A program made the position numbers and the translations under genes. A stretch of 64,000 bases of DNA from Kiloniella laminariae. Its GTDB lineage: Bacteria > Pseudomonadota > Alphaproteobacteria > Kiloniellales > Kiloniellaceae. This document shows, piece by piece, positions 1 through 9,757 of this stretch (the stretch's first letter is position 1; every line of letters begins with the position of its first letter). The notes beneath the pieces were generated by a model that worked only from the letters and a program-made list of their open reading frames with translations, was not told where the DNA came from and did not search any database. The stretch covers positions 434,001 to 498,000 of the forward strand of contig NZ_JAPWGY010000002.1 of the NCBI RefSeq assembly GCF_027214005.1, read 5' to 3'.

Positions 1-643
<643 letters not shown>

Positions 644-1171
644 ATGTCATACGTCAAGCCACGACTTCTATCCGGATTTATTCTCTCCCTTGGCGTTGGG
701 GTTTTGTTATCCCTGTCACAGGCCAATGCCCAGGAGGCTGCTCAACGAACCGTGGAACAACACGGAGACTGGGCTGCGCTCTGTAAGGCGACAGATGCCA
801 AGTCCTGCTATATTGTTCAAAGAATTTTACTTGGTGACAACGACAAGCCTGTTCTGGAACTGGCTGTCGGACGCCCTGCGAACAATCCAACAGAAATTTC
901 CACGATGATCCTGACGCTCCCTCTTGGCATTCGCCTTCCCGAGGGCTTCGGCCTTGAAATCGGGACGACACTCAAACGGAAATACCCTTTTGAGCGGTGC
1001 ATCAAGTCAGGTTGCCAGACCGAAATCCAACTGGATACAGAGCTGGTCCAGAATCTACAGGGTCAGAATGAAGGCCGGGTTGTTTTTCTGGATTCAACCA
1101 AGAAAACCATTGCCATTCCCTTCTCCTTGAAAGGCTTCACCAAAGCCTATTCAAAAGTTCTGGGTCAATAG
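644..1171 (+). CDS. invasion-associated locus B (IalB) family periplasmic protein
   Basis: 175 residues with an N-terminal signal peptide (hydrophobic stretch about 8-28, cleavage likely after SQANA). The mature part has the IalB-family pattern: GDWAALCKATDAKSCYIVQ near the start, paired cysteines (about 47 and 55, and a C-x4-C pair in RCIKSGCQTE), a central ILTLPLGIRLPEGFGLEIG segment and a C-terminal IPFSLKGF. The family is exported, and its molecular role outside Bartonella is not known. It is monocistronic, followed by a strong terminator, and convergent with recA. Nothing links it to the flagellum. Confidence 0.85.
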   Translation: MSYVKPRLLSGFILSLGVGVLLSLSQANAQEAAQRTVEQHGDWAALCKATDAKSCYIVQRILLGDNDKPVLELAVGRPANNPTEISTMILTLPLGIRLPEGFGLEIGTTLKRKYPFERCIKSGCQTEIQLDTELVQNLQGQNEGRVVFLDSTKKTIAIPFSLKGFTKAYSKVLGQ

Positions 1172-1187
1172 GGCGAGTTACCTAAAG

Positions 1188-1213
1188 AAAAAAGGGGCCG
1201 CGGCCCCTTTTTT
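1188..1213. terminator. bidirectional rho-independent terminator between ialB-type gene and recA
   Basis: A perfect 26-base palindrome: A6-GGGGCCG followed directly by CGGCCCC-T6. The GC-rich stem is flanked by an A run on one side and a T run on the other, so it can stop transcription from both convergent genes. Confidence 0.93.
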
Positions 1214-1277
1214 ATTATCCCGACAAATCTGGATTGCCCGTTTAGATTATCCCTAGATTATCCGGGCAAAACACCAA

Positions 1278-2348
1278 TCAGTCATCATCGATTGTTTCAT
1301 CATCTTTGCCTTCAAGCATTGCATTGGCGACAATCCCGGCATTCTTGCGAACTGCTGTTTCGATCTTGTTGGCAACCTCGGGATTTTCCCTAAGGAAGGT
1401 TTTCGCGTTTTCGCGGCCCTGTCCAATCCGCTGGCCCTCACAAGAGAACCAGGCGCCTGCTTTTTCCACGATCCCGGCCTGTACACCAAGATCAAGCATT
1501 TCGCCAGTTTTGGAAATCCCTTCCCCGTACATAATGTCAAACTCGACAACACGGAAAGGCGGTGCCATTTTATTTTTCACCACCTTGACCCGGGTCTGGT
1601 TCCCCGTGACATTATCCCGATCCTTGATCGCACCAATCCGTCGAATATCAAGACGTACAGATGCATAGAATTTAAGTGCATTCCCGCCGGTCGTTGTTTC
1701 CGGATTACCGAACATGACACCAATCTTCATACGAATCTGGTTGATAAAGATCACAAGTGTTCGCGATTTTGAAATAGAGCTGGTCAGTTTACGCATCGCC
1801 TGGCTCATCAAACGCGCCTGTAACCCGGGAAGGGAATCTCCCATATCGCCTTCAAGTTCCGCGCGCGGCACCAGGGCAGCAACAGAATCGACAACAAGGA
1901 CATCCAACGCACCGGAACGAACAAGCGTATCCGTAATTTCCAACGCCTGCTCCCCGGCATCAGGTTGCGAAATCAGCAGTTCGCTGACATTCACACCCAG
2001 TTTGTTGGCATAGGCAGGGTCAAGGGCGTGCTCTGCATCGATAAAAGCACAGGTTCCTCCCGCCTTCTGGGCTTCGGCGATCACATGTAATGCCAATGTT
2101 GTCTTACCGGAACTCTCCGGGCCGTAAATTTCAACAATACGGCCGCGTGGCAAGCCACCGATACCGAGCCCGATATCCAAACCGAGGGATCCTGTGGAAA
2201 TCGATTCAGCTTCCACTATGGCGCCTTCACCAAGTTTCATGATCGAGCCCTTACCAAAGGCGCGTTCAATCTGCCCCAGTGCTGCTTCCAATGCCTTCTG
2301 TTTATCCACCGTGCTACTCTCCACTAACTGTAAGACGTTTTGTGCCAT
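1278..2348 (-). CDS. recA: recombinase RecA
   Basis: 356-residue DNA-dependent ATPase for homologous recombination and LexA co-cleavage. Visible landmarks are Walker [12 protein letters not shown], the Walker B region [12 protein letters not shown], loop L2 [24 protein letters not shown], and the acidic C-terminus ending in DETIDDD. I chose the ATG at 2348 ([12 protein letters not shown]), which is preceded by an AGGAAGG ribosome site. An in-frame extension to 2423 has no family similarity and overlaps the promoter region. A candidate LexA site lies just upstream. Confidence 0.98.
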   Translation of the reverse strand: MAQNVLQLVESSTVDKQKALEAALGQIERAFGKGSIMKLGEGAIVEAESISTGSLGLDIGLGIGGLPRGRIVEIYGPESSGKTTLALHVIAEAQKAGGTCAFIDAEHALDPAYANKLGVNVSELLISQPDAGEQALEITDTLVRSGALDVLVVDSVAALVPRAELEGDMGDSLPGLQARLMSQAMRKLTSSISKSRTLVIFINQIRMKIGVMFGNPETTTGGNALKFYASVRLDIRRIGAIKDRDNVTGNQTRVKVVKNKMAPPFRVVEFDIMYGEGISKTGEMLDLGVQAGIVEKAGAWFSCEGQRIGQGRENAKTFLRENPEVANKIETAVRKNAGIVANAMLEGKDDETIDDD

Positions 2349-2397
2349 TGCTGCCTTCCTTATCCCACAGGGACTCACCCTCTGCAATGGCAACAAT

Positions 2398-2412
2398 GTA
2401 CCCTTTTTGTTC
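2398..2412 (-). promoter_or_regulatory. candidate LexA (SOS) box of recA
   Basis: On the minus strand the sequence reads GAAC-N7-GTAC, with AAAAAGG as spacer. The alphaproteobacterial SOS box is GAAC-N7-GAAC (equivalently GTTC-N7-GTTC), so one base of the second half departs from the consensus. The position, about 50 bases upstream of the recA start, is typical. A promoter role is inferred. Confidence 0.5.
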
Positions 2413-2478
2413 TCAAGCAACAATCAAAAAGAACAAACCGTGCACAAATTCATTTTCTTCTGAGATATATACCTCAGA

Positions 2479-4833
2479 TCAGGCCCCCAGAACCTCTTTC
2501 ACCTTTGTGGCTAACTGTTTGAGACTGAAAGGTTTTGGTAAAAATTCGATCGCAGAGTTATCATCCAGACTCTTGCGGAAAGAATCTTCCGTATACCCGG
2601 AAATGAAGATAACCTTCATGTCGGGCCGCATCTCCAAGGCATGTTTGATCAATGTAGGACCATCCATCCGGGGCATCACCACATCGGTAATGATCAGGTC
2701 AACTCCAGCCCCCTCGCTTTTCAGCACCTCAAGCGCAGCTTCTCCCGAGTTGGCTTCATGGACCTTGTATCCCTTGTTCTCCAGTGCCCTTGCACTGAAA
2801 GACCGTACGGCATCCTCATCCTCGACCAAGAGGATTGTACCCCGACCAGTCAGATCAAGAGCCTGCGGGGCCTCTGTCGCCACTTCTTCCAGATGTTTCT
2901 TCCCTTCTCTAAAGTGCGGGAACAACAGGGAAAACACAGTTCCCTCATCAGCAGCGGAATCAACAAACACAAAACCACCGGACTGTTTGACAATGCCATA
3001 AACCGTTGAAAGCCCCAGACCTGTTCCCGCTCCCACTTCCTTGGTGGAAAAGAAAGGATCAAAGATCCTGTCAATAATTTCAGTGGGGATGCCGTGGCCT
3101 GTATCCTGAACCTTGACTAGGACATAATCGCCCGGCGGAATTTCTTCCCCTTTTACCTTGTAGGGGTTTTCAACAATCACGTTTGAAGTGATGATTTCCA
3201 AAACGCCACCATGATCCATGGCATCGCGCGCATTGACCGCCAGATTGATAATCACCTGTTCCAGCTGCCCCTGATCGGCCTTTACATCCCCAAGGTCCCG
3301 GCCATGGGTAATGCGCAGTTCAATATTCTCGCCGATAAGACGGCGCAACAGGTGGGCCAGCTCCGCAATGATATCGGTTACATTAAGGCGTCTGGGTTGC
3401 AGGGTCTGTTGACGGGAGAAAGCAAGAAGCTGCCGGACAAGATTGGCCGCCCGGTTCGCATTTTGCTTGATCTGCATGATATCCGCAAAAGACTGGTCGC
3501 CCGGGCGATGACGCAGAAGTAACAGATCAGAAAAACCGATCATGGCGGTCAGCAGATTGTTGAAGTCGTGTGCGATTCCCCCTGCCAGCTGCCCGACTGC
3601 CTGCATTTTCTGTGACTGGGCGAACTGTGCCTCGAGGTTTCTTTGATCTGTTGTATCGGTAAAGTTGAGAATATAACCACTCGGCAAGCCTGAATTTTCA
3701 TCGACATGCGTCACATTCATACTGCAAACCCGGTTCGGGTTACCTTCGAGACGGACCTCAAGTGCCTTCCGCTCAAAAGTCGAAGCTGAAACCAGAGCCG
3801 TGCGAACCTGATCCCGTTCTTCCTCGCCGACCAGAGAAAGTAACGGCTTGCCTTTGGCACTTTCCTCCGTCTCCAGGAACTCGAGAAAGGCCCGATTGCA
3901 TTCTGTGATAACTCCCCGCTCGTTCAGCAAGACAATACCAACAGGTGCTTCGTTAAAGAATTTCCGGAAGCGTTTTTCTGACTGCTCCAGCGCCGTGGCC
4001 ATTTCCCGCTCCAGGGTAAGGTTCCGAACAACGGACCGTGTGCGGAACCCCTTCTCAGCCCCTCCATCAGCAATATGCTGGCTGATGGCCGCAAGGACCC
4101 GCTTCTCCCCATCCCCGGTTTTAAGAAAGACCTCTCCAGCGCTGCTTTCGGCATCTTCAAAGGGATGATAGGGGGGAACATCCTCTAGCGAGGCATCGGC
4201 AATGATGTCATGCAGTTTAATTTTACCGCTTTCCAGCTCTGAAGAAGAATAACCGAGCCAGTCTGTCAGGGTCTGGTTGGCAAACAGAAAACAGCCTTTG
4301 TCATCAACCGAGAAAAAGCCGATTGGCGCGTTTTCAAGCAGATCGACAAAGCGTTGCTGCTGATCATTGATCACCTGCTCCATTTGACGACGCATGGTGA
4401 TGTCGTCTACGAACCAGAAAACATAACCGGGACGGTTGGGAATGGGATAGGCCGCGACATGGCGCCACTGGGTGTCCCGATCACTTGGACCACTGCGAGG
4501 GAGTTCAATTTCAACATGCCCCGATACACCATTGCGGGCATTCAGCTGCAGGGTTGCCAGTTTGCGCCCGATGTCTTCATCACCCTGGCTTTCGTCGAGA
4601 ATAAGGTCGGGAACAGCCCTTAAATCACCCCCGAAAAAATCCTCAAAGGCAGGGTTGGCAAAAAGGTTTTTTCCTTCAGGATCAACGATCTGGCGCGGCC
4701 GAGGGACTGCAGCAAAGGCGTAGCGACGGATCGCCAGCATTCCCCTTTGCCGCCAGACAATGACAGACAACACCGCAATAATGGCAACCAGAAAGCCACT
4801 TACACTCAGCCAGATGTAGTCTGACATTTCCAT
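2479..4833 (-). CDS. cckA: hybrid histidine kinase CckA (cell-cycle kinase of the CtrA phosphorelay)
   Basis: 784-residue inner-membrane hybrid kinase that, with ChpT, phosphorylates CtrA and CpdR. Order: one clear membrane segment (8-27), three PAS-like domains (about 40-150, 160-275, 288-398), a HisKA domain with phospho-acceptor His422 in [11 protein letters not shown], a HATPase domain with N box [10 protein letters not shown] and G boxes DTGHG and GAGTGLGLS, and a C-terminal receiver with phospho-acceptor Asp717 in [12 protein letters not shown]. The HisKA segment is highly characteristic of CckA, as is the recA neighbourhood. Caulobacter CckA has two membrane segments; only one is evident here. 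It stands upstream of flagellar genes that carry CtrA boxes. Confidence 0.95.
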   Translation of the reverse strand: MEMSDYIWLSVSGFLVAIIAVLSVIVWRQRGMLAIRRYAFAAVPRPRQIVDPEGKNLFANPAFEDFFGGDLRAVPDLILDESQGDEDIGRKLATLQLNARNGVSGHVEIELPRSGPSDRDTQWRHVAAYPIPNRPGYVFWFVDDITMRRQMEQVINDQQQRFVDLLENAPIGFFSVDDKGCFLFANQTLTDWLGYSSSELESGKIKLHDIIADASLEDVPPYHPFEDAESSAGEVFLKTGDGEKRVLAAISQHIADGGAEKGFRTRSVVRNLTLEREMATALEQSEKRFRKFFNEAPVGIVLLNERGVITECNRAFLEFLETEESAKGKPLLSLVGEEERDQVRTALVSASTFERKALEVRLEGNPNRVCSMNVTHVDENSGLPSGYILNFTDTTDQRNLEAQFAQSQKMQAVGQLAGGIAHDFNNLLTAMIGFSDLLLLRHRPGDQSFADIMQIKQNANRAANLVRQLLAFSRQQTLQPRRLNVTDIIAELAHLLRRLIGENIELRITHGRDLGDVKADQGQLEQVIINLAVNARDAMDHGGVLEIITSNVIVENPYKVKGEEIPPGDYVLVKVQDTGHGIPTEIIDRIFDPFFSTKEVGAGTGLGLSTVYGIVKQSGGFVFVDSAADEGTVFSLLFPHFREGKKHLEEVATEAPQALDLTGRGTILLVEDEDAVRSFSARALENKGYKVHEANSGEAALEVLKSEGAGVDLIITDVVMPRMDGPTLIKHALEMRPDMKVIFISGYTEDSFRKSLDDNSAIEFLPKPFSLKQLATKVKEVLGA

Positions 4834-5013
4834 GCTTCCCCCACGAAACGTCTTTTCCCCGTTACCGGGTAAGGATCTATAGTTAAAATCAGGGTACCCT
4901 TAAAATTTATCTAAAACAATTGAGTTGGGCATATCATCCCATCTGCCCTCTCAATCACACGCCACTTACACAAACAGATAACTGTTGTTCCTGATCAGGA
5001 AGTCCCCTCCCCA

Positions 5014-6087
5014 TTACTTCATTTTCCCTTTGAGTTTCAAGACGTATCCGATCACTTCGGCAACGGCCTTGTAGTGTTCCGGAGGTATTTCCTGATCTAT
5101 TTCCACCCCGGCATAGAGTGCCCGGGCAAGGGGCGGATTTTCAACAACGGTCACTTTATTTTCTTCAGCAACCTTGCGAATGCGAAAGGCAACCGCATCA
5201 ACACCCTTGGCAACCAGCCTTGGTGCTTCCATTGTCTCGCCCTTGTATTCCAGAGCAACGGCAAAGTGAGTCGGGTTGGTGATCACAACATCCGAGCTTG
5301 GCACTGCAGCCATCATCCGTTGTCGTGCCTTTTCCATACGCAACTGCCGCAGACGTCCCTTTACTGCGGGATCGCCTTCACTTTGTTTCATTTCATCCTT
5401 GATTTCCTGCTTCGACATTTTCAGCTTTTTTATGTACTGAAAATATTGAAACAGAAAATCCAGACCGGCAATTATAGCCATCACAGCAACCACGGCCACC
5501 AGAACCAGCTTGGTCCAGTCCAACAGGATCATCGCCATCTGGGAGACATCCAGTTCAGCCAACTGGGGAACCATGCTGCGTTTGGGCCAGATTACCAAAC
5601 CGATAATCGAACCGACAATAATCAGCTTTGCCAGTCCCTTGACCAGGTTCATTACCGACTGGATAGAGAACAGTCTTTTGAAGCCAGCAAGGAGGGAAAT
5701 CTTGTTGAATTTCGGTTTGAGTGATTCATAGGATATCAGCCAGCCATGCTGGATCAGCCCCGAAGCGATCGCAAAGAAGATAAAGATAACAGCCGGAATG
5801 GCAAAGAGAGCACCAATCTCAAGCAGCATATCTTTAACAGTTTCGCTGACATGACCGCTCTCAAGCCGGATCAGATCAGGACGCTCGAGAAACACTGTCA
5901 GGCTTTGCCCCATTCCCTGGGCAATCCAGACTGTGAAGAAGCTGACAACAATCATAAAGCCGAAAAAGGAAAACCAGGAATTCATTTCCTGAGATTTCGG
6001 CACGTCTCCTTTTTCCCGGGCATCGGCAAGCTTCTTGCCCGTCGGTTCTTCGGTTTTTTGGGACTCGTCAGTATCTTCAGATGACAA
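5014..6087 (-). CDS. flhB: flagellar export switch protein FlhB
   Basis: 357-residue inner-membrane part of the flagellar type III export gate. It sets the switch from rod/hook to filament substrates through autocleavage. Four membrane segments (about 40-57, 90-112, 152-167, 190-213) are followed by a cytoplasmic domain with the intact autocleavage site NPTH (271-274) in VVITNPTHFAVAL. The start is a TTG at 6087 behind a GAGGAGAG ribosome site; the MSSEDTDESQKTEEPTGKKL beginning is family-typical. Last gene of the flgB-flgC-fliE-fliQ-fliR-flhB run. Confidence 0.97.
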   Translation of the reverse strand: MSSEDTDESQKTEEPTGKKLADAREKGDVPKSQEMNSWFSFFGFMIVVSFFTVWIAQGMGQSLTVFLERPDLIRLESGHVSETVKDMLLEIGALFAIPAVIFIFFAIASGLIQHGWLISYESLKPKFNKISLLAGFKRLFSIQSVMNLVKGLAKLIIVGSIIGLVIWPKRSMVPQLAELDVSQMAMILLDWTKLVLVAVVAVMAIIAGLDFLFQYFQYIKKLKMSKQEIKDEMKQSEGDPAVKGRLRQLRMEKARQRMMAAVPSSDVVITNPTHFAVALEYKGETMEAPRLVAKGVDAVAFRIRKVAEENKVTVVENPPLARALYAGVEIDQEIPPEHYKAVAEVIGYVLKLKGKMK

Positions 6088-6134
6088 ATCTGACTCTCCT
6101 CAAATCCGGTATCAGAAAATTCCTCCCGGAATTC

Positions 6135-6893
6135 CTAGCGGACAAAAACAATCCAGTGTTCATTCAGGCTGGTCAAGAATACCCGTATCATAACCGGCAG
6201 CGACAAAAACAGTACAACAATTCCCATCAATACCTGCAGGGGCATGGCGATAAAAAATACCTGCATCTGCGGCATCAGTTTGGCGAGCAACCCAAGTCCG
6301 AGAAAAAAGATCACGCCCACCACGATGAAAGGGGCAGCCATTCGTGCCGCAAGTGTAAAGGTATCAGCGACAACCCGGGAAATCATATTAGAGAAATCAC
6401 CCGTCGGCAAAGACTGACCAGGAACGAAAAGCTCATAGCTGTCCACCAGCGCGTGAAGGAAAAGATGATGAATATCCAGCACAAAGATCAGGACCAGAGC
6501 TACACTGGACATAAAAGTCCCCATGATCGAAGCCTGCTGTTCAGCCGTTGGGTCCTGAATAAGGGCATTTGCCAAAGATGACAGGTTTGCAGCAATCATT
6601 CCCGCCGACGCGGTAGCGCTCAGAAACAAGCGGGCGATGGTCCCCATAAAGATCCCGATGACAATTTCACCAAAAATCAACAGCCCGAGATCCGCAACAC
6701 TCTCAGACATCGGTGGAATTTTAGAAACAAGCGCCGGGGCGATGACGATACAGATCAGAATAGAAAGACCCAGACGAACCCGGGGCGACACATAGGACTC
6801 ACCAAACCCGGGAAGAAGCATCATTGCCCCCCCTAACCGGGCGAAGATAATCAGAATGATATAGATGCTGGAAGGAAGAAGTTCGTAAAGCAT
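6135..6893 (-). CDS. fliR: flagellar biosynthesis protein FliR
   Basis: 252-residue polytopic membrane protein of the export gate, which assembles with FliP and FliQ. Recognised by the N-terminal FARLGGAMMLLPGFGE, the conserved RLGLSILICIVIAP and the late membrane segments. Hydrophobic segments are spread along the whole length, as in the family. It begins 3 bases after the fliQ stop and is followed by flhB, the usual order. Confidence 0.96.
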   Translation of the reverse strand: MLYELLPSSIYIILIIFARLGGAMMLLPGFGESYVSPRVRLGLSILICIVIAPALVSKIPPMSESVADLGLLIFGEIVIGIFMGTIARLFLSATASAGMIAANLSSLANALIQDPTAEQQASIMGTFMSSVALVLIFVLDIHHLFLHALVDSYELFVPGQSLPTGDFSNMISRVVADTFTLAARMAAPFIVVGVIFFLGLGLLAKLMPQMQVFFIAMPLQVLMGIVVLFLSLPVMIRVFLTSLNEHWIVFVR

Positions 6894-6896
6894 GCC

Positions 6897-7163
6897 CTAT
6901 CCCAAGGCAACAATCCGGTCCATTATCATTTCTGTAAAGGTACCCAGAGTTTGCGTCATGTAAGGGGCTGTGGCAACGATGGTCAGGCTGATAATGATCA
7001 GCTTTGGCACAAAGGTCAGGGTCATTTCCTGCAGTTGCGTCAAGGCCTGAAACAAAGAAATAATCAAGCCAACAAGCAGTGCAACAAGCAGCACGGGAAA
7101 GCCCATCTTGAGCATTACCCAAACGGCTTCACGTCCGACCTCAACAACTTCGACCTCGCTCAT
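6897..7163 (-). CDS. fliQ: flagellar biosynthesis protein FliQ
   Basis: 88-residue export gate subunit with two membrane segments (about 18-38 and 53-73). Family motifs are FPVLLVALLVGLIISLFQALTQLQEMTLTF followed by PKLIIISLTIV. Length matches the family exactly. Positioned between fliE and fliR. Confidence 0.96.
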   Translation of the reverse strand: MSEVEVVEVGREAVWVMLKMGFPVLLVALLVGLIISLFQALTQLQEMTLTFVPKLIIISLTIVATAPYMTQTLGTFTEMIMDRIVALG

Positions 7164-7244
7164 CCGTCGTGGTCTGCCTTTATAAGCTAACTGATCAAAA
7201 TAGATAGAAACCCCCGGCTAAAAAAACTCGGCCAGGGAGGCTGC

Positions 7245-7553
7245 CTAGATCGGCATCCGGAGAATTTCCTGATAGGCCTGAACAACTTTATCACGTACGG
7301 CGACAACTGTCTGCAGGGTAACTTCAGCCTCAGACATCGCAGTAACAACATCCGTCACATCAGCTTTCCCTGAGGCAGCCATAAGTGTCTTGGTTTCAGC
7401 ATTCTGCATCGTTGAAAGAGTATTTTCGGCAACACCGCGCAAAGTCGAGGCAAAATCGGCGCCAACCGGGTCCTTGTCCTGGCCAAGATCTGTTTTGGCC
7501 TGCCCGGCAATACGGTTATAAGCACTTACAGCATCTGAAAAATTTACCGCCAT
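7245..7553 (-). CDS. fliE: flagellar hook-basal body protein FliE
   Basis: 102-residue adaptor between the MS ring/export gate and the proximal rod. C-terminal family signature: DVVTAMSEAEVTLQTVVAVRDKVVQAYQEILRMPI. The preceding DFASTLRGVAENTLSTMQNAE matches the first helix. It follows flgC by 32 bases in the same operon. Confidence 0.95.
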   Translation of the reverse strand: MAVNFSDAVSAYNRIAGQAKTDLGQDKDPVGADFASTLRGVAENTLSTMQNAETKTLMAASGKADVTDVVTAMSEAEVTLQTVVAVRDKVVQAYQEILRMPI

Positions 7554-7585
7554 GACTCTCTAATCCTCTGTCTGCAGTGCCATAC

Positions 7586-7996
7586 TCACTGGAGTATTTC
7601 CAATGTTCTTTGTAACATCGATTTCGACGCCTGGATGGCTTGCAAATTGGCCTCATAACTTCTTTGCGCTTCACGCATGTCGTTCATCTCGATCAATGAA
7701 TTGACATTGGGGCGCAAGATATACCCATCTGCATCAGCTGCGGGATGCCCCGGCAGATATTCCCGCCGAAAATCGCTTTTGTCGGAAATGATGTTTTTTA
7801 CAACAACCTTCTCAACACCGAGTTCACGATTAAGTTCATTACCAAAAGTGACCATTTTCCGGCGATAGGGTGCACCACCAGGTTCCTGGGACACAGAATC
7901 AGCATTCGCGATGTTTTCAGAAATAATCCGCAGACGTGTCCCCTGCGCCTTCATCCCCGAAGCAGAAACCTGCATTGATTTATATAAATCAGACAT
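7586..7996 (-). CDS. flgC: proximal rod protein FlgC
   Basis: 136-residue rod subunit, exported through the flagellar type III system without a signal peptide. The N-terminal rod motif (MQVSASGMKAQGTRLRIISENIANADS) and the C-terminal helix (EMNDMREAQRSYEANLQAIQASKSMLQRTLEIL) are both present. Located between flgB and fliE. Confidence 0.96.
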   Translation of the reverse strand: MSDLYKSMQVSASGMKAQGTRLRIISENIANADSVSQEPGGAPYRRKMVTFGNELNRELGVEKVVVKNIISDKSDFRREYLPGHPAADADGYILRPNVNSLIEMNDMREAQRSYEANLQAIQASKSMLQRTLEILQ

Positions 7997-8037
7997 CGTA
8001 AATCTTTCCAGACAATAACCAGCTGCTCAATAACATT

Positions 8038-8439
8038 CTATGGTCCACGCAACACCATTTTTTGCATATCCTGGTGTTTTTTATAGAGCCGGACCATTCC
8101 CTGATAATCCAGCTGGGTTTCGGACATCTTGATCATCTGTTCTTCAAGAATAACCGAGTTCCCTGCAGGGGCAGTCTCGTACAGATCTTTCGACTTTGAA
8201 GATTTCGGGTTATCCCCGAGCAGCGGATTATTCGTGATGTGTCCTGCTTTGGTTGATGTCTGCGCCATCAACGGAGCAGAACGGTTAACCAAAGCCTTGA
8301 AGTGATTGTCCTTCAGATCAAGAGGCACATAATTCAACGTGTCCGCGTTTGCAATGTTGCGGGACAAGACTTCCTGCCGGCGGGTCAGCCATTCCATCTT
8401 TTTGGCGAGCACATCGGTGATTTTCAGCTTGTCAGCCAC
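8038..8439 (-). CDS. flgB: proximal rod protein FlgB
   Basis: 133-residue rod subunit. The N-terminal motif (MEWLTRRQEVLSRNIANADTLNYVPLDLK) and C-terminal helix (EEQMIKMSETQLDYQGMVRLYKKHQDM) are family-typical. The start is a GTG at 8439 with an AAGGAGAG ribosome site. First gene of the minus-strand operon running to flhB; a perfect CtrA box lies 60 bases upstream, which suggests early (class II) expression. Confidence 0.95.
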   Translation of the reverse strand: MADKLKITDVLAKKMEWLTRRQEVLSRNIANADTLNYVPLDLKDNHFKALVNRSAPLMAQTSTKAGHITNNPLLGDNPKSSKSKDLYETAPAGNSVILEEQMIKMSETQLDYQGMVRLYKKHQDMQKMVLRGP

Positions 8440-8498
8440 AACTGGCTCTCCTTGCGCAAGAAAGATCCATTAAACCTGAATAATTTACCTCTTCCCCC

Positions 8499-8513
8499 TT
8501 AATAACCTGTTAA
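8499..8513. promoter_or_regulatory. CtrA box upstream of the flgB operon
   Basis: TTAA-N7-TTAA with spacer TAACCTG is an exact match to the CtrA binding consensus. It lies in the divergent space between flgB (minus) and csrA (plus), 60 bases from the flgB start, so it could act on either gene. Binding is inferred. Confidence 0.75.
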
Positions 8514-8649
8514 TGAATGACAGATCTAGTAAAAAAATCCATCCTGTCCACAACTTGGGCTCGACCTCACTCTAAAATCCACGTATAAATACAGGCGAAG
8601 AAGAAGAACAAGTAGTTTATCTAATCCTTTAGTCAGTATTTGGCGTTAG

Positions 8650-8662
8650 GGACAGGGAGTCC
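8650..8662 (+). promoter_or_regulatory. candidate CsrA-binding hairpin in the csrA leader
   Basis: GGAC-AGGGA-GTCC can fold as a 4-bp stem with an AGGGA loop, which exposes a GGA triplet. It ends 11 bases before the csrA start and includes the likely ribosome-binding purines. CsrA commonly represses its own mRNA by binding such a site. The short stem makes this weaker than the flagellin leader hairpins. Confidence 0.45.
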
Positions 8663-8673
8663 GAAGCCTCGGC

Positions 8674-8910
8674 ATGTTATATCTTACCCGGAAAATTGGT
8701 GAGTCCGTCATCATTAACAACAACATTGAAGTTCAGGTTGTTGATATACGTGGCAAGTCCGTCAAAATCGGCTTTACCTTTCCAGAGGATGCAACCGTTC
8801 TCCGCCAGGAATTGCATGAACGTATCCAGGAAGAAAACCGGGCGGCTGCAGCTGCAACCCTGGACGCTCTTGGACTCAATTTTGATGATTCTGAATCAGA
8901 AAAAGAATAG
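8674..8910 (+). CDS. csrA: carbon storage/translation regulator CsrA
   Basis: 78-residue homodimeric RNA-binding protein. The core MLYLTRKIGESVIINNNIEVQVVDIRGKSVKIGFTFPED is classical CsrA/RsmA, including the L4-R6 strand that contacts GGA in RNA. In place of the Val-His-Arg run of gammaproteobacterial proteins the helix region reads VLRQELHERIQEEN. A C-terminal tail of about 20 residues (to FDDSESEKE) exceeds the 61-residue E. coli protein; such tails are seen where FliW is the antagonist. fliW is at 30283-30789, and both flagellin leaders contain GGA-loop hairpins. Confidence 0.95.
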   Translation: MLYLTRKIGESVIINNNIEVQVVDIRGKSVKIGFTFPEDATVLRQELHERIQEENRAAAAATLDALGLNFDDSESEKE

Positions 8911-9014
8911 TTATAAAATTCAAAAAGCCCCGGCTTTACCACTTCAGGTAATCTGTCGTTAAAGATAACAGCACAAGATTATCTGGAAAGACTGCCTCTA
9001 GCGGAGAAAGCGCG

Positions 9015-9428
9015 ATGAGCGCAACCGAAGATCCCCCCAGCGGGACAAGGGAGCAGAGTACAGAGCAAAATCGAACGGGATCGGCCGCAAAGCTGCTCCC
9101 GAATGGTCATCTTTCGATAAAAGATACCCAAAACGAAAATCCACCCCTTGATGACAGGACCAGAACATCTGTCGCCATTCAGCGGACGACCGGCGGGCGA
9201 CCCAAAATAGTTGCCAAAGGAAGTGGAGAGCTGGCCGAACAGATACTCCAGATCGCCTTCGCCCAGGGTATAAAAGTCAGAACAGATTCTGATCTCGTAG
9301 AAATTCTTTCTACTGTTGATATTGAAAGTGAGATACCTTTAGAAGCACTCACTGCAGTCGCGACAATTCTGAATTACGTCTATAACGAACAAAAACATCA
9401 GCACGAAAAGCCGGTACCCCCTGAATGA
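9015..9428 (+). CDS. free-standing FlhB C-terminal-domain-like protein (FlhX type)
   Basis: 137 residues. The first 50 are polar and look unstructured. From about 50 on, the sequence matches the cytoplasmic domain of FlhB/YscU downstream of the cleavage site: SVAIQRTTGGRPKIVAKGSGELAEQILQIAFAQGIKVRTDSDLVEILSTVDIESEIPLEALTAVATILNYVY. The NPTH motif and all membrane segments are missing. Free-standing proteins of this kind (FlhX) are known beside flagellar genes and can partly substitute for the FlhB fragment. It overlaps the next gene by 4 bases and sits upstream of fliO-fliP. Confidence 0.8.
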   Translation: MSATEDPPSGTREQSTEQNRTGSAAKLLPNGHLSIKDTQNENPPLDDRTRTSVAIQRTTGGRPKIVAKGSGELAEQILQIAFAQGIKVRTDSDLVEILSTVDIESEIPLEALTAVATILNYVYNEQKHQHEKPVPPE

Positions 9429-9754
9429 TAAGCTATAGTGAACTAGAAAAAGATATTGCGGATCTCTCACAACAGGTTGCTCATGCCAGCAACGCGGCTA
9501 AATCCGGTCAAGTCTTCAGCGTTACAGACATGCCCAAAGTCACTGATTATCTTTGCCAGGAAATCAGCAAACTCGACGCCAAAGAACGTGCCCGCCTCTC
9601 GCCAAAATTACTGGCCCTGATCGAAGAACTTGATAATCTGACCATTACAATTCAGTCCAGCCTTGATCTTGTAAAGATCGAGATGAAAGAGACCACGTCC
9701 CACAATAAAGCCGCCCGTGCCTACACCTCGGCTAACACCACCGGAAAAAAATAA
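9425..9754 (+). CDS. unknown small helical protein in the csrA-fliP operon
   Basis: 109 residues, no recognised family. It is largely alpha-helical by eye: MISYSELEKDIADLSQQVAHASNAAK, a central LSPKLLALIEELDNLTITIQSSLDLVKIEM, and a polar tail. There is no signal peptide or membrane segment. Size, charge and position (ATGA overlap with the FlhB-like gene, 3 bases before fliO) would fit a cytosolic export-apparatus accessory protein or chaperone, but this is a guess from context. Confidence 0.6.
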   Translation: MISYSELEKDIADLSQQVAHASNAAKSGQVFSVTDMPKVTDYLCQEISKLDAKERARLSPKLLALIEELDNLTITIQSSLDLVKIEMKETTSHNKAARAYTSANTTGKK

Positions 9755-9757
9755 TCG

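Noticed and set aside
2349-2423. In-frame N-terminal extension of recA by 25 codons
   Set aside because: RecA proteins start at the downstream ATG, which has a strong ribosome site; the extension overlaps the candidate LexA box.
2279-3001. 240-residue open frame on the plus strand across the recA/cckA junction
   Set aside because: It is antisense to two clearly conserved genes and its translation has no family pattern.
4871-4905. Palindromic GGGTACCC with flanking TTAAAA upstream of cckA as a CtrA operator
   Set aside because: The TTAA halves are 13 bases apart instead of 7, so it does not fit the CtrA consensus; it may be chance in an AT-rich spacer.
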